Position numbers and translations under genes: made by a program | Notes under the pieces: generated by a model | Told to the model about the DNA's origin: nothing | What the model saw: the letters and a program-made list of their open reading frames with translations, nothing else | Database searches by the model: none | Shown: piece by piece, positions 25,987 through 33,646 of the stretch | How positions within the stretch are numbered: the stretch's first letter is position 1 | How the letters are laid out: every line of letters begins with the position of its first letter | Assembly: GCA_014799785.1 (NCBI GenBank) | Contig: JAAVHI010000089.1 | Span: 1-34,957 of the forward strand | Length of the DNA: 34,957 bases | Reading direction: 5' to 3' | Origin: Ruminococcus sp. | Lineage (GTDB): Bacteria > Bacillota > Clostridia > Oscillospirales > Ruminococcaceae

Positions 25987-26882
25987 AAGGAACGGTCGTA
26001 AAAATGCAGAACGGCAAGCCACAAAAGCGAAAACGCAATATGTCGCTTCATTACAGCGCGGTCGTGCTGATCGTGCTGATAATATTTTCCGTTCTTTCGG
26101 TAACGGTTTTGTTCAATATTGAGACCGCTATGGTAATGGGCTCGTCGATCTACACCGCCGATGAAATAATCGCCGTCAGCGGAATAGAGGGCGGCGACAA
26201 CATGATACGCAAAAACCTCGGAAAGGCTGAAAAAGCCATCACCTCGGAGCTGATCTACATAGAAGAGGCAAGGATAAAGCGGAAGCTGCCGTCGTCGGTG
26301 GAGATAGTGATAGTACCCTGCGTCGAGACGGCAAGTCTACAGGACGAGGGCGGCTTTATGATCGTGAGCGAAACGGGAAAAATACTCAGGATCTCCGAAG
26401 AGCCTGCCGAGGACACTCAGGTATTCTACGGGGCAAATCCCGCCGAAGAGCTTAAGATAGGCGATACATTCAGGTCGGAGGACGAAGCAAAGACAGATGT
26501 GGTCTACAAGCTGATGGAGCTTGCGGAAAACAAGTTCGTGTCGGAAATAACAAGCTTCGACGTGAACGACCGTCTGAACATAAGCTGCCTGTACGATAAC
26601 AGAATAGACATAGAGATGGGAGTTATTACCGACGTAGACTACAAATTCAAGCTTGCAAACGAGATAATCTCCACAAGGATATCCCCCGACGCGGAGGGCA
26701 GGCTGAAAATGCTGGAAAACGGCGCTCAGTTCCTAAGCAAAGCCGATCTGGAGCAGATAGAGGCGACTTTCCGGCATAATTCCGAAATGGTTTCGGAGAC
26801 CGTCACCGAGGAAACGGCCGTAGAGACCTCCGACGAGCCGTCCGAGGATACGAACACGTCAACAAAACTCAATTTTGAGTAG
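25983..26882 (+). CDS. ftsQ: FtsQ/DivIB cell-division protein
   Basis: The 299-residue bitopic protein overlaps murA by an ATGA, implying translational coupling. ATG 26004 is an alternative start, with AAAGGA 12 bases upstream. Parts: basic N-terminus, TM helix (about 27-46), POTRA domain (about 50-115, with SSIYTADEIIAVSGIEGGDN and IKRKLPSSVEIVIVP), a beta domain, and a Glu/Thr/Ser-rich tail of about 40 residues. It joins FtsL and a FtsB/DivIC-type protein outside the membrane to control septal synthesis. Position between murA and ftsZ is usual. Confidence 0.88.
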   Translation: MKGTVVKMQNGKPQKRKRNMSLHYSAVVLIVLIIFSVLSVTVLFNIETAMVMGSSIYTADEIIAVSGIEGGDNMIRKNLGKAEKAITSELIYIEEARIKRKLPSSVEIVIVPCVETASLQDEGGFMIVSETGKILRISEEPAEDTQVFYGANPAEELKIGDTFRSEDEAKTDVVYKLMELAENKFVSEITSFDVNDRLNISCLYDNRIDIEMGVITDVDYKFKLANEIISTRISPDAEGRLKMLENGAQFLSKADLEQIEATFRHNSEMVSETVTEETAVETSDEPSEDTNTSTKLNFE

Positions 26883-26930
26883 CCCGCTTTAGTAATTTTT
26901 TCTAAAATATATGTTTTTTTTATAAAACCC

Positions 26931-26959
26931 TTGAAAAATAATTTAAAGTATGTTAAAAT
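26931..26959 (+). promoter_or_regulatory. ftsZ promoter
   Basis: TTGAAA (26931-26936), 17 bases, TAAAAT (26954-26959). The roughly 125-base leader contains GCGTTT/AAACGC arms at about 26992-27013. Confidence 0.65.
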
Positions 26960-27089
26960 AAATGTTGTATATGTGAAAGGTGTCCCTTTCGGCGTTTGCG
27001 CAGACGTAAACGCGTGCTCGGCGGCATAACGTTTTGCTGTCGGCACAGAAATGGTTTTTCATGGAATTTAAAATAGGAGGACATTGTAA

Positions 27090-28178
27090 ATGGGATTTTC
27101 TGTCGATAACGAGGAAGTCTTTTCCGATATTAACATAAAAGTCGTCGGCGTCGGCGGGGGCGGCGGAAACGCGCTGAACTGCATGGCGACCGAGGGTATT
27201 TTCGACGTTGAATTTATCGCCGTAAATACCGATGCGGCTGCTCTGCGCGCTTCAAAGGCGTCCACAAAGGTACAGATAGGCGAAAAGCTTACAAGAGGAC
27301 GCGGCGCGGGCAACAAGCCCGAAATAGGCGAGCGTTCCGCTCAGGAGAACCGCGATGAGATCGCTGCCGCTCTTAAGGGCGCGACTATGGTGTTTATCGC
27401 CGCAGGTATGGGCGGAGGCACGGGCACGGGCGCAGCTCCCGTTGTTGCCGAGGTCGCTAAGGAAATGGATATACTTACCGTCGCCGTTGTAACAAAGCCT
27501 TTCAATTTTGAGCAGAAAGCCAAAATGGTTCAGGCGGAGCGCGGAATCGGCGAGCTTATGAAAAACGTGGATTCCCTTGTGGTAATCCCCAATGAGAGAC
27601 TTATTTCCACCAGCGAAAAGCCCCTCACTATGAAGGAAAGCTTCGCTATGGCGGACAATATACTTAAAACAGGCGTAAAGTCGATCGCCGAGCTTATCAC
27701 GGTTGACGGCTTCATCAACCTTGACTTTGCGGACGTTGAGACCACCATGAAGAACGCGGGATACGCCCACATGGCTATCGGTCACGGTTCGGGCAAGGAC
27801 AAGGCTGCCGAGGCGGCAAACGCCGTTATTACCAGCCCGCTGCTTGAAACTTCTATCAGCGGCGCTACAAGACTGCTTGTAAATATTGTTATGTCAGAGG
27901 ACGCTCTTTCCACCGATATCGACACGGCTACAAAGCTTATTACCGAGGCTGCCGATCCCGATGTTGAGCTTATCTTCGGCGCAAGCTTCAACGACCAGAT
28001 GGAGGATGAGATCAACCTTACGGTAATCGCTTCGGGCTTCAAGGATTTCGGCGCAGGCAACGTTGTAAAGGCGGACTCTCCCGTGGAGGCTGCTGCGGAA
28101 GCGGAAGCTGTTCCCGCTCCGTCGTCGGCTATCGACGATTACAGCGCGCTGCTGGGTATCTTCAACGACAGAACATAA
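27090..28178 (+). CDS. ftsZ: Cell-division GTPase FtsZ
   Basis: The 362-residue tubulin homologue has VVGVGGGGGNALNCM, the tubulin signature GGGTGTGAAPVVAEVAKE split around residues 109-126, the T7 region GFINLDFADVET and the C-terminal core. A short Ala/Glu/Pro linker leads to a tail ending DDYSALLGIFNDRT. It polymerises at midcell with GTP to form the Z ring. The tail keeps acidic-hydrophobic-basic order but lacks the usual IP.FLR of the conserved FtsZ C-terminal peptide. AGGAGG precedes the ATG. It has its own promoter and terminator. FtsA is not next to it, as is common in this group. Confidence 0.96.
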   Translation: MGFSVDNEEVFSDINIKVVGVGGGGGNALNCMATEGIFDVEFIAVNTDAAALRASKASTKVQIGEKLTRGRGAGNKPEIGERSAQENRDEIAAALKGATMVFIAAGMGGGTGTGAAPVVAEVAKEMDILTVAVVTKPFNFEQKAKMVQAERGIGELMKNVDSLVVIPNERLISTSEKPLTMKESFAMADNILKTGVKSIAELITVDGFINLDFADVETTMKNAGYAHMAIGHGSGKDKAAEAANAVITSPLLETSISGATRLLVNIVMSEDALSTDIDTATKLITEAADPDVELIFGASFNDQMEDEINLTVIASGFKDFGAGNVVKADSPVEAAAEAEAVPAPSSAIDDYSALLGIFNDRT

Positions 28179-28197
28179 TCACGATCAAAAAGAAACG

Positions 28198-28231
28198 AAC
28201 CGTCCCGATGTATTGTCGGGACGGTTTTTTT
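28198..28231 (+). terminator. Rho-independent terminator of ftsZ
   Basis: AACCGTCCCGA (28198-28208) pairs with TCGGGACGGTT (28216-28226), followed by a run of Ts. Confidence 0.92.
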
Positions 28232-28605
28232 GCGGCACATAAAACCGAACGTCCTCTGTCCTAAAAGGGCAGGGAACGTTCGGTCGGGGGGATTATGAGT
28301 AACTGCAAAACAAGGGGGGAAGTCTTGCAGAATTGTTGGTGGACGCCGCCCGCGTCGGATTTCCGCGTACTCACAGCCTGAGCGAACGGAGGCGAGGACG
28401 GCAAAGTGATCAGTCAAAATTCGCAGCAGTTCGTTATTTTTTCCGAATGCCTGACAATAAGTCCGCTTCCATGCGGGCATAATTTTTTATGAACATGAAA
28501 ATTTGTTTTTGACTATGGTTAAAGTATACAGCCGCTTTGTGAAAATTGCATGAAAACTGTAGGAAAAACACATAAAAAAGTTGTACCAAAAATTCAAAAA
28601 AACTC
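28232..28605. other. Gene-free structured region between ftsZ and the small transcript
   Basis: No credible gene in about 370 bases. A long imperfect hairpin is present: ACCGAACGT (28244-28252) with ACGTTCGGT (28276-28284), and inner CTCTGTCC pairing loosely with GGGCAGGG. G-rich stretches (28285-28291, 28312-28319) and a weak CCGC/GCGG hairpin before a T run at about 28471-28488 follow. The 17 bases at 28582-28598 are identical to 7933-7949 (reverse strand) inside repeat copy 2. Confidence 0.45.
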
Positions 28606-28634
28606 TTGACAAGTTTTGAAAGATGTGATAAACT
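28606..28634 (+). promoter_or_regulatory. Promoter of the small transcript
   Basis: TTGACA (28606-28611), 17-base spacer, TAAACT (28629-28634). The predicted RNA runs from about 28641 to the terminator at 28812, about 170 nucleotides. Confidence 0.75.
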
Positions 28635-28668
28635 GTAAAAAGTTATTATTAAGAAAGGGGTGAACAGT

Positions 28669-28746
28669 ATGACAATCAGAAATTTTTACGGATTAAACAA
28701 GACCGACCGAGGCAGTACTGTTCACATCTTATTCGCTATTTTGTAA
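28669..28746 (+). CDS. 25-codon ORF in a self-contained small transcription unit
   Basis: ATG 28669 has a purine-rich site AAAGGGG at 28654-28660 eight bases upstream. The peptide starts MTIRNFYGLNKTDRG and ends in a hydrophobic HILFAIL; I do not recognise it. The unit has its own strong promoter and terminator. A perfect 10-bp inverted repeat, GTGAACAGTA (28660-28669) with TACTGTTCAC (28716-28725), covers the last base of the ribosome site and the first base of the start codon, so folding should hide the start. It could be a regulated micropeptide, a leader peptide, or a non-coding RNA in which the ORF is incidental. It lies beside an XRE repressor and an ABC exporter, but on its own transcript. 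Confidence 0.45.
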   Translation: MTIRNFYGLNKTDRGSTVHILFAIL

Positions 28747-28771
28747 AATTATGGCATAAGATTATGAATAC

Positions 28772-28812
28772 AAGCGCGCTCTTTCGGTTTATCCGGGAGA
28801 GCGCTTTTTGTT
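28772..28812 (+). terminator. Terminator of the small transcript
   Basis: AAGCGCGCTCTTTCGG (28772-28787) pairs with CCGGGAGAGCGCTT with a 2-base bulge, followed by TTTTG and a T-rich stretch. Confidence 0.82.
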
Positions 28813-28832
28813 TTGGTTTTAGTTTTCAATTT

Positions 28833-29072
28833 TCAGTCGGTGAAAAAGTCTCCCACGGGTACGCCGAGGATCTTGGAAAGTCCGTAAAGCTCGATATCGG
28901 AAACGGTTCGTGTGCCGTCCTCGATACGGGAAACAGAGCCGCGGCAGATGTACACGGCAATAGTCTCAAGCTTGTCCGAAAGCTGCTGCTGACTCATTTT
29001 CTTGGCGATACGGAACTCCCGTACCTTGTTTCCCACAATGTTTTTTCTTTCGCCGTCGATTATTCGCGCCAT
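28833..29072 (-). CDS. XRE-family HTH repressor (79 aa)
   Basis: ATG at 29070-29072 has AAAGGAG eight bases upstream; the longer open frame runs into the operators and other promoter. The 79-residue protein is one XRE-type helix-turn-helix domain (VREFRIAKKMSQQQLSDKLE, then GSVSRIEDGTRTVSDIELYGLSKILGV) with almost nothing else, so there is no obvious ligand domain. It is divergent from the ABC exporter operon. Two 19-bp palindromes lie between the two genes, one of them across the exporter promoter's -35. Inference: it represses the exporter and probably itself; an inducer or a partner protein would be needed to relieve it. Confidence 0.85.
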   Translation of the reverse strand: MARIIDGERKNIVGNKVREFRIAKKMSQQQLSDKLETIAVYICRGSVSRIEDGTRTVSDIELYGLSKILGVPVGDFFTD

Positions 29073-29094
29073 AATTTTCTCTCCTTTGAAGTAA

Positions 29095-29113
29095 TTGTCT
29101 TGACATAGGACAA
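29095..29113. promoter_or_regulatory. Operator O1
   Basis: TTGTCTTGACATAGGACAA, an imperfect 19-bp palindrome that contains the -35 TTGACA of the exporter promoter. It matches O2 at 15 or 16 of 19 positions. Confidence 0.75.
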
Positions 29114-29128
29114 TTATTATGATATACT
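29100..29128 (+). promoter_or_regulatory. Promoter of the ABC exporter operon
   Basis: TTGACA (29100-29105), 17-base spacer, TATACT (29123-29128). Near-consensus, so control must come from the overlapping operator. Confidence 0.85.
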
Positions 29129-29143
29129 TTTTTGAGAGTAATA

Positions 29144-29162
29144 TTGTCCTGTTATAGGACAA
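29144..29162. promoter_or_regulatory. Operator O2
   Basis: TTGTCCTGTTATAGGACAA, a 19-bp palindrome with perfect 7-bp arms, centred 49 bp from O1. It lies just downstream of the predicted transcript start of the exporter operon. Confidence 0.75.
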
Positions 29163-29266
29163 CCACGCGCAAATTAAGGGGGTAATTAAAAAAATCATGA
29201 TCAAACTCACAAGACGATGCACTAAAAACTCTGTTACAAACTTACCACTCAAAAAGGAGGCTCAAA

Positions 29267-31159
29267 ATGAGCATATTCAGCAAACCCAAAAAAGAAGAGA
29301 ACACCGACGAATTTCATAAGGATTACGGTCTTTTCAGCAATATCGGTTACATTCTGAAAGCGTTCGCACGGTACAAAAAATCCCTGTTTTTCCTGCTTAT
29401 TGCGGGCGGTATCGCGGGAGCGTCAATGTCCTACATCTGGAGCTTTATCGGAAAGCTCGTTATCGACATGATCGAGCGTCAGGCGGGTTCCGCCGACAGA
29501 GACATAACCCCGCTTTTGTGGCTTGTTATCGGGGCGGTCGCGGTGGAACTGGTTTTCCTGTGCGTGAATAATGTTTCCGCCCAGAAGCTGCAGGTCGGCT
29601 TTACCTATGTCCGCGCCATGATCGTAAAGGAAAGAATTGCCAAGACCCTGTCTATGGAGTATGAAACTCTTGAAACTCCCGAAATGCTCGACCGTCTGCA
29701 AAAGGCGAAGAGGGCCACAAACGGCGACTGGCAGGGCGTGCAGGGCATGATGACCTATATGCAGACCATGATGACATACGTGGTATCGGTAGTCGTATCC
29801 ACTATTATTATGGCAAGCTTTAACCCGTGGATAATTCTGGTTGTCGGCATACTGTCTGTAATACAGTTCCTGTTTTTCGACTATATCCGCAAAAAGGACA
29901 AAAGGGAAATGTGGGACGCCATGATGCCCCACTGGCGCAAGCTGGAGTACATGGAAAACGTCACCACGGATTTTTCCTACGCAAAGGACATCAGGCTTTT
30001 CGGAATGAGAAATTTCCTCAGCAAGCGGCAAAAAAAGGTCTATGACAAGGAGCTTGAGCATTGGTGGAAATCGCGTCAGTACTGGGTCTATAACACGCTT
30101 TTCTCCCACGGCATAGCCTTTATCCGAAACATTATCGTGGTTGGCTGGCTTATCATGAGCGTGGTAAACGACGGTCTTTCTATCGGTAACTTTACGCTGT
30201 ACTTTTCAAGCTCCATGGCGTTTTCAGGTGCGGCAATGGAGGTTCTGGCGGCTGTGGCGGGACTTAAAGAGCGTTCCGCTCACACGGACGATTTCAGAAG
30301 CTACATGGACATTCCCATCGGCGACGAGACTGCCGAGACCATACCCATTCCCGAAGCGGAGGAGTACGAATTTACTTTCGAGAACGTTTCGTTCCGCTAC
30401 AAGGGACAGGAAAATTACGCTCTGAAAAACATAAACATCACCCTTACCCCCGGCGAAAAGCTTGCGGTTGTGGGACTTAACGGCGCGGGCAAGACTACCT
30501 TTATCAAGCTGCTCCTGCGGCTTTACGACGTTACCGAGGGACGCATACTGCTGAACGGTACGGATATCCGCAGCTTTGACAGAGCGGAGTATTTCAGAAT
30601 GTTTGCTCCCGCTTTTCAGGATGTTACGGTGTTTGCGTTCCCCATGAGCGAGAATGTTTCCATGAGCGAGCCGTTCAACACCGACAAGGACAGGGCGGAA
30701 AAAATGCTCCGCAGCGCAGGTCTGGGAGAGAAGGTGGATTCCCTGGAAAAGGGCGTGGACACCGAGCTTCTGAAGGTTCTGTACGACGACGGCGTAGATC
30801 TTTCGGGCGGCGAAAAGCAGAAGCTTGCACTTGCCCGTGCGCTTTACAAGGATTCAAAAATTATCGTCCTCGACGAACCTACGGCGGCTCTTGACGCTCT
30901 TGCGGAGTACCGCTTGTACCAGAGCTTCGACGGAATGATCGGCAAAAAGACCGCGGTCTATATTTCCCACAGGCTGTCGTCCACACGGTTCTGCGACAGG
31001 GTCGCAATGTTTGCCAAGGGCGAAATGGTGGAAACGGGTACTCACGAGGAGCTTATGGAGCTTGACGGCGAGTATGCCGAAATGTTCCGCGTTCAGGCTC
31101 AGTATTACGTTGAGGACAAGGACATTATCGTATCGGAGGGAGTGATAGAAAATGGCTGA
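29267..31159 (+). CDS. ABC exporter half-transporter, first gene
   Basis: The 630-residue protein has a six-helix exporter-type membrane domain (about 35-330) fused to an ATPase domain: Walker A GLNGAGKTTFIKLL (about 403-416), Q-loop PAFQDVTVF, signature LSGGEKQKLALARAL (about 511), Walker B IIVLDEPTAALD and H-loop ISHRLSS. All ATPase motifs are intact. AAAGGAGG is nine bases before the ATG. It overlaps the next exporter gene by 8 bases, so the two most likely form a heterodimer. Substrate unknown: peptide, lipid or drug. No peptidase C39 domain is present. Operon under the XRE-type operators. Confidence 0.9.
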   Translation: MSIFSKPKKEENTDEFHKDYGLFSNIGYILKAFARYKKSLFFLLIAGGIAGASMSYIWSFIGKLVIDMIERQAGSADRDITPLLWLVIGAVAVELVFLCVNNVSAQKLQVGFTYVRAMIVKERIAKTLSMEYETLETPEMLDRLQKAKRATNGDWQGVQGMMTYMQTMMTYVVSVVVSTIIMASFNPWIILVVGILSVIQFLFFDYIRKKDKREMWDAMMPHWRKLEYMENVTTDFSYAKDIRLFGMRNFLSKRQKKVYDKELEHWWKSRQYWVYNTLFSHGIAFIRNIIVVGWLIMSVVNDGLSIGNFTLYFSSSMAFSGAAMEVLAAVAGLKERSAHTDDFRSYMDIPIGDETAETIPIPEAEEYEFTFENVSFRYKGQENYALKNINITLTPGEKLAVVGLNGAGKTTFIKLLLRLYDVTEGRILLNGTDIRSFDRAEYFRMFAPAFQDVTVFAFPMSENVSMSEPFNTDKDRAEKMLRSAGLGEKVDSLEKGVDTELLKVLYDDGVDLSGGEKQKLALARALYKDSKIIVLDEPTAALDALAEYRLYQSFDGMIGKKTAVYISHRLSSTRFCDRVAMFAKGEMVETGTHEELMELDGEYAEMFRVQAQYYVEDKDIIVSEGVIENG

Positions 31160-32957
31160 TAAAGCTATGGCAGGCAAAAAAGAAAAAAGCAAGGTAATTC
31201 CCGTGCTGAAATATTTCTTCCCCGACGCGTGGAGGAAGTCAAAGGCATACTTTATCCTGTCGGTGATAAACGTGCTGCTTATGGCGGCGGCGCCCATGTC
31301 AGACCTTATTTTCATGCCGCTGCTGGTGGATTCGCTTATGGCTCCCGAAAAGGACATAAAGCTGATATGCCTTTACGGCGGACTTATGATAACGGTCAGC
31401 ATTATTCTGAACGCTTCCTACAGCGCGCTGACAACTCATCTTGAAAAATACGCCGACTTCTTTCTTAACGCGACCTCGGTGGATATTTCAAGCAGATGCA
31501 TGGAGATAGATTTCGCTCTGACCGAAAACAAGGAGGCTCTGGAGCAGATCAAAAAAGCCCGCGACGGAATTAACTATTCTGGCGGGGTACACAATATCGC
31601 AAGGGCATTTTTCAACACCATATCAAACGGACTGAAAATTTTCGGCGCGGCGGCAATTATGATCGCAAGCGCACCGCTTCTGCTGCTCCCCGTGGGGGTA
31701 TTGCTTGCGGTGAGCGCAGTCATCAATAAGAAAAAGAACGAGATCGACGTAAAACAGTTTTCCGAGCTGTCGGGAATAAACCGTATCTTCGGACATATTC
31801 TCTGGGAGATGGAGGATTACCGCGGCGGCAAGGACGTGCGCCTCTACAGCGCGGGTGGAATGATGATAGAAAAGGCGTCCCAGCAAATAAACCGTCTGAA
31901 CGCCTACTGGGAAAAAATATACCGAATGAAACGTCCCTATATTATTACGGATTCTTTCACCGCGGCGGCAAGAGACTTCGGCACATATCTGTATCTGGGC
32001 ATTTTAGCCATAATCGGAAAGATCACCATAGGTACGTTCACGCAGCTTGTGAATGCCTCGGGTACGCTGTCAAACGCATTGCAGGGTATTATCTTCGGAC
32101 TTCAGGAGGTTGAAAAGTCAAGCGGCTACGCCTATGAGGTGGTGAAGTTCATGGAGTACCCGCCCTACATGGAAAAGGGTACTAAAAAGGTAGAAAACCT
32201 TGACAAGGGTCATACCATTGAATTCAGGAACGTAAGCTTTTCCTATCCCAATACAGGGGTAAAGGTTCTGGACAACGTTTCCATTACCCTGCACAGCGGC
32301 GAAAAGCTTTCCGTTGTGGGACTTAACGGCGCGGGCAAGACTACCTTTATAAAGCTTCTGTGCCGTCTTTACGACACCGACAGCGGGGAGATACTTCTTG
32401 ACGGCGTGAACATTAAAAGCTACGATTACGACGAGTACATGAAGCTGTTCGCGGTGGTGTTTCAGGACTTCCGTCTGCTGGCGTTTTCGGTGGACGACAA
32501 CGTGCTTCTGGGAAATACCGAACCGTCCGAGGTAATGGATTCGCTGCTTGAAAAGGTGGGTCTTGACGAAAAGGTGCAGACGCTGCCCAACGGCCGTGAG
32601 ACCATGATGTTCAAGATGTTCGACAAGGAGGGCGTGGAGCTTTCGGGCGGCGAGCAGCAGAAGCTTGCAATTGCCCGCGCGCTCTACAAGGACGCTCCCG
32701 TGGTTATTCTTGACGAGCCAACAGCCGCCCTCGACCCTGTTGCGGAGTACGAGATCTACAAGCGTTTCGACGAGCTTGTGGGCGGAAAAACGGCGGTCTA
32801 TATTTCTCACAGGCTGTCAAGCTGCAAGTTCTGCGACCATATTGCGGTGTTCTCTGAGGGCACGATAAAAGAGTTCGGCACCCATGACGAGTTGCTTCGG
32901 AAGCAGGACGGTCTGTACTCGGAAATGTTCAAGGCGCAGGCACAGTACTATATATAG
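31152..32957 (+). CDS. ABC exporter half-transporter, second gene
   Basis: The 601-residue partner has the same build: six-helix membrane domain (about 25-325) and ATPase domain with GLNGAGKTTFIKLL (about 390-403), VVFQDFRLLAF, LSGGEQQKLAIARAL (about 497), VVILDEPTAALD and ISHRLSS. Start ATG 31152 overlaps the previous stop, implying translational coupling. Unlike many heterodimeric exporters, neither subunit has a degenerate Walker B/signature pair, so both ATP sites should be active. The stretches around Walker A are nearly identical in DNA between the two genes, suggesting duplication or gene conversion. Confidence 0.9.
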   Translation: MADKAMAGKKEKSKVIPVLKYFFPDAWRKSKAYFILSVINVLLMAAAPMSDLIFMPLLVDSLMAPEKDIKLICLYGGLMITVSIILNASYSALTTHLEKYADFFLNATSVDISSRCMEIDFALTENKEALEQIKKARDGINYSGGVHNIARAFFNTISNGLKIFGAAAIMIASAPLLLLPVGVLLAVSAVINKKKNEIDVKQFSELSGINRIFGHILWEMEDYRGGKDVRLYSAGGMMIEKASQQINRLNAYWEKIYRMKRPYIITDSFTAAARDFGTYLYLGILAIIGKITIGTFTQLVNASGTLSNALQGIIFGLQEVEKSSGYAYEVVKFMEYPPYMEKGTKKVENLDKGHTIEFRNVSFSYPNTGVKVLDNVSITLHSGEKLSVVGLNGAGKTTFIKLLCRLYDTDSGEILLDGVNIKSYDYDEYMKLFAVVFQDFRLLAFSVDDNVLLGNTEPSEVMDSLLEKVGLDEKVQTLPNGRETMMFKMFDKEGVELSGGEQQKLAIARALYKDAPVVILDEPTAALDPVAEYEIYKRFDELVGGKTAVYISHRLSSCKFCDHIAVFSEGTIKEFGTHDELLRKQDGLYSEMFKAQAQYYI

Positions 32958-32967
32958 TATAAATGAA

Positions 32968-33011
32968 GAAAGCGGGAAAAATGTTTCCCGCTTTCTGTTA
33001 TTTTTTTATAT
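32968..33011. terminator. Terminator after the ABC exporter operon
   Basis: GAAAGCGGGAAA (32968-32979) pairs perfectly with TTTCCCGCTTTC (32984-32995) followed by TGTTATTTTTTT. It overlaps the 3' end of the converging gene. Confidence 0.9.
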
Positions 33012-33531
33012 TGTTTATTGCATCAATGATCCTGTCCGTCTGCTCCTTGTTGCCGTCTATCGCTCTGTCGGTATGAGTGCGGACGTTGGTATCGTCGATC
33101 CTCTCGGAGATCAGGGCGTTTATCATTGATTCCGCCTGCGCCGCCTTGGCTCTGTCAAAAACGGTGAATGAGATCGTCATTACCCGACCCGAGGTAAGAT
33201 CTGTCACCAGATAACACTGAGGTGCGCTGAGCACCAGTGTCACGCCCGCAAGCAGAATGATAAGACCGAGTAAGAACAGCTCGAATAAAAATGCAAAGCC
33301 GATAAAGGCCGCCAAAAGTCCGAGAAGGAAGTAAGAGAGCTTGAAAAACGATCTTACTCCAACTGCGGATATCTGTGTTATCGGAATATTCTCACTGCTT
33401 GCCCCCAGCGGAATTACCATAAAGAGCGTGTTCGGAAGTTTGAACTTTACAAAGTTGCCCTCTCTGGAGATTTCTCCCTTCATGTAAAACGTAGGCACAG
33501 ATGTCATAAATACAATCGGTTCCATTGCCAT
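32998..33531 (-). CDS. Two-TM membrane protein of unknown function
   Basis: The 177-residue protein has an N-terminal beta-rich part (about 1-60), two closely spaced hydrophobic helices (about 64-82 and 84-103, FLLGLLAAFIGFAFLF and LLGLIILLAGVTLVL), a short beta segment (CYLVTDLTSGRVMTISF) and a polar helical C-terminus (about 120-177) with many Asp/Arg/Asn. The layout is loosely like bacterial PH-domain membrane proteins, but I do not recognise a family. Start GTG/ATG choice: ATG 33531 has GGGGG four bases upstream; ATG 33525 has the same stretch at ten bases and may be preferred. It has its own promoter and converges on the ABC operon. Confidence 0.7.
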   Translation of the reverse strand: MAMEPIVFMTSVPTFYMKGEISREGNFVKFKLPNTLFMVIPLGASSENIPITQISAVGVRSFFKLSYFLLGLLAAFIGFAFLFELFLLGLIILLAGVTLVLSAPQCYLVTDLTSGRVMTISFTVFDRAKAAQAESMINALISERIDDTNVRTHTDRAIDGNKEQTDRIIDAINNIKK

Positions 33532-33569
33532 AATACCCCCATATAATATTTGTGTGTAAATACATAAAC

Positions 33570-33598
33570 ATTATATCAGATTTTCACAAAAGTGTCAA
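33570..33598 (-). promoter_or_regulatory. Promoter of the two-TM protein gene
   Basis: Minus strand TTGACA (33593-33598), 17 bases, TATAAT (33570-33575): an exact consensus SigA promoter. Confidence 0.88.
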
Positions 33599-33606
33599 CC
33601 GATTAC

Positions 33607-33629
33607 GACAAAAACGGGCTGCCGTCTTT
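33607..33629 (-). terminator. Weak terminator after spoIID
   Basis: Minus strand ACGG/CCGT with A-T extension and a TTTTTG tail, about 20 bases after the spoIID stop. The GC stem is only 4 bp. Confidence 0.35.
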
Positions 33630-33646
33630 ATCCGCATATATTGTTT

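Noticed and set aside
24724..26022. 432-codon minus-strand open frame across murA
   Set aside because: It is the antisense shadow of a well-supported murA; long minus-strand frames come from the codon bias. The same holds for those at 16066-17406, 19028-20080 and 10253-11149.
28295..28381. 28-codon plus-strand ORF with GGGGGG upstream
   Set aside because: No promoter nearby, odd composition and no recognisable features; the G run belongs to a G-rich structured stretch.
28139..28480. 113-codon minus-strand open frame after ftsZ
   Set aside because: It overlaps the ftsZ 3' end and the ftsZ terminator, has no ribosome site, and its predicted protein has no recognisable fold.
28606..28812. 6S RNA as identity of the small transcript
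   Set aside because: The size is near, but the sequence does not fold into one long rod with a central bubble and it ends in an ordinary terminator.
29197..29316. 39-codon ORF overlapping the start of the first ABC gene
   Set aside because: Its only candidate ribosome site is too distant, and it runs out of frame into the exporter gene; a leader-peptide role cannot be excluded.
28833..31159. XRE repressor plus neighbour as a toxin-antitoxin pair
   Set aside because: The partner genes are clear ABC exporters with full ATPase motifs, not toxins.
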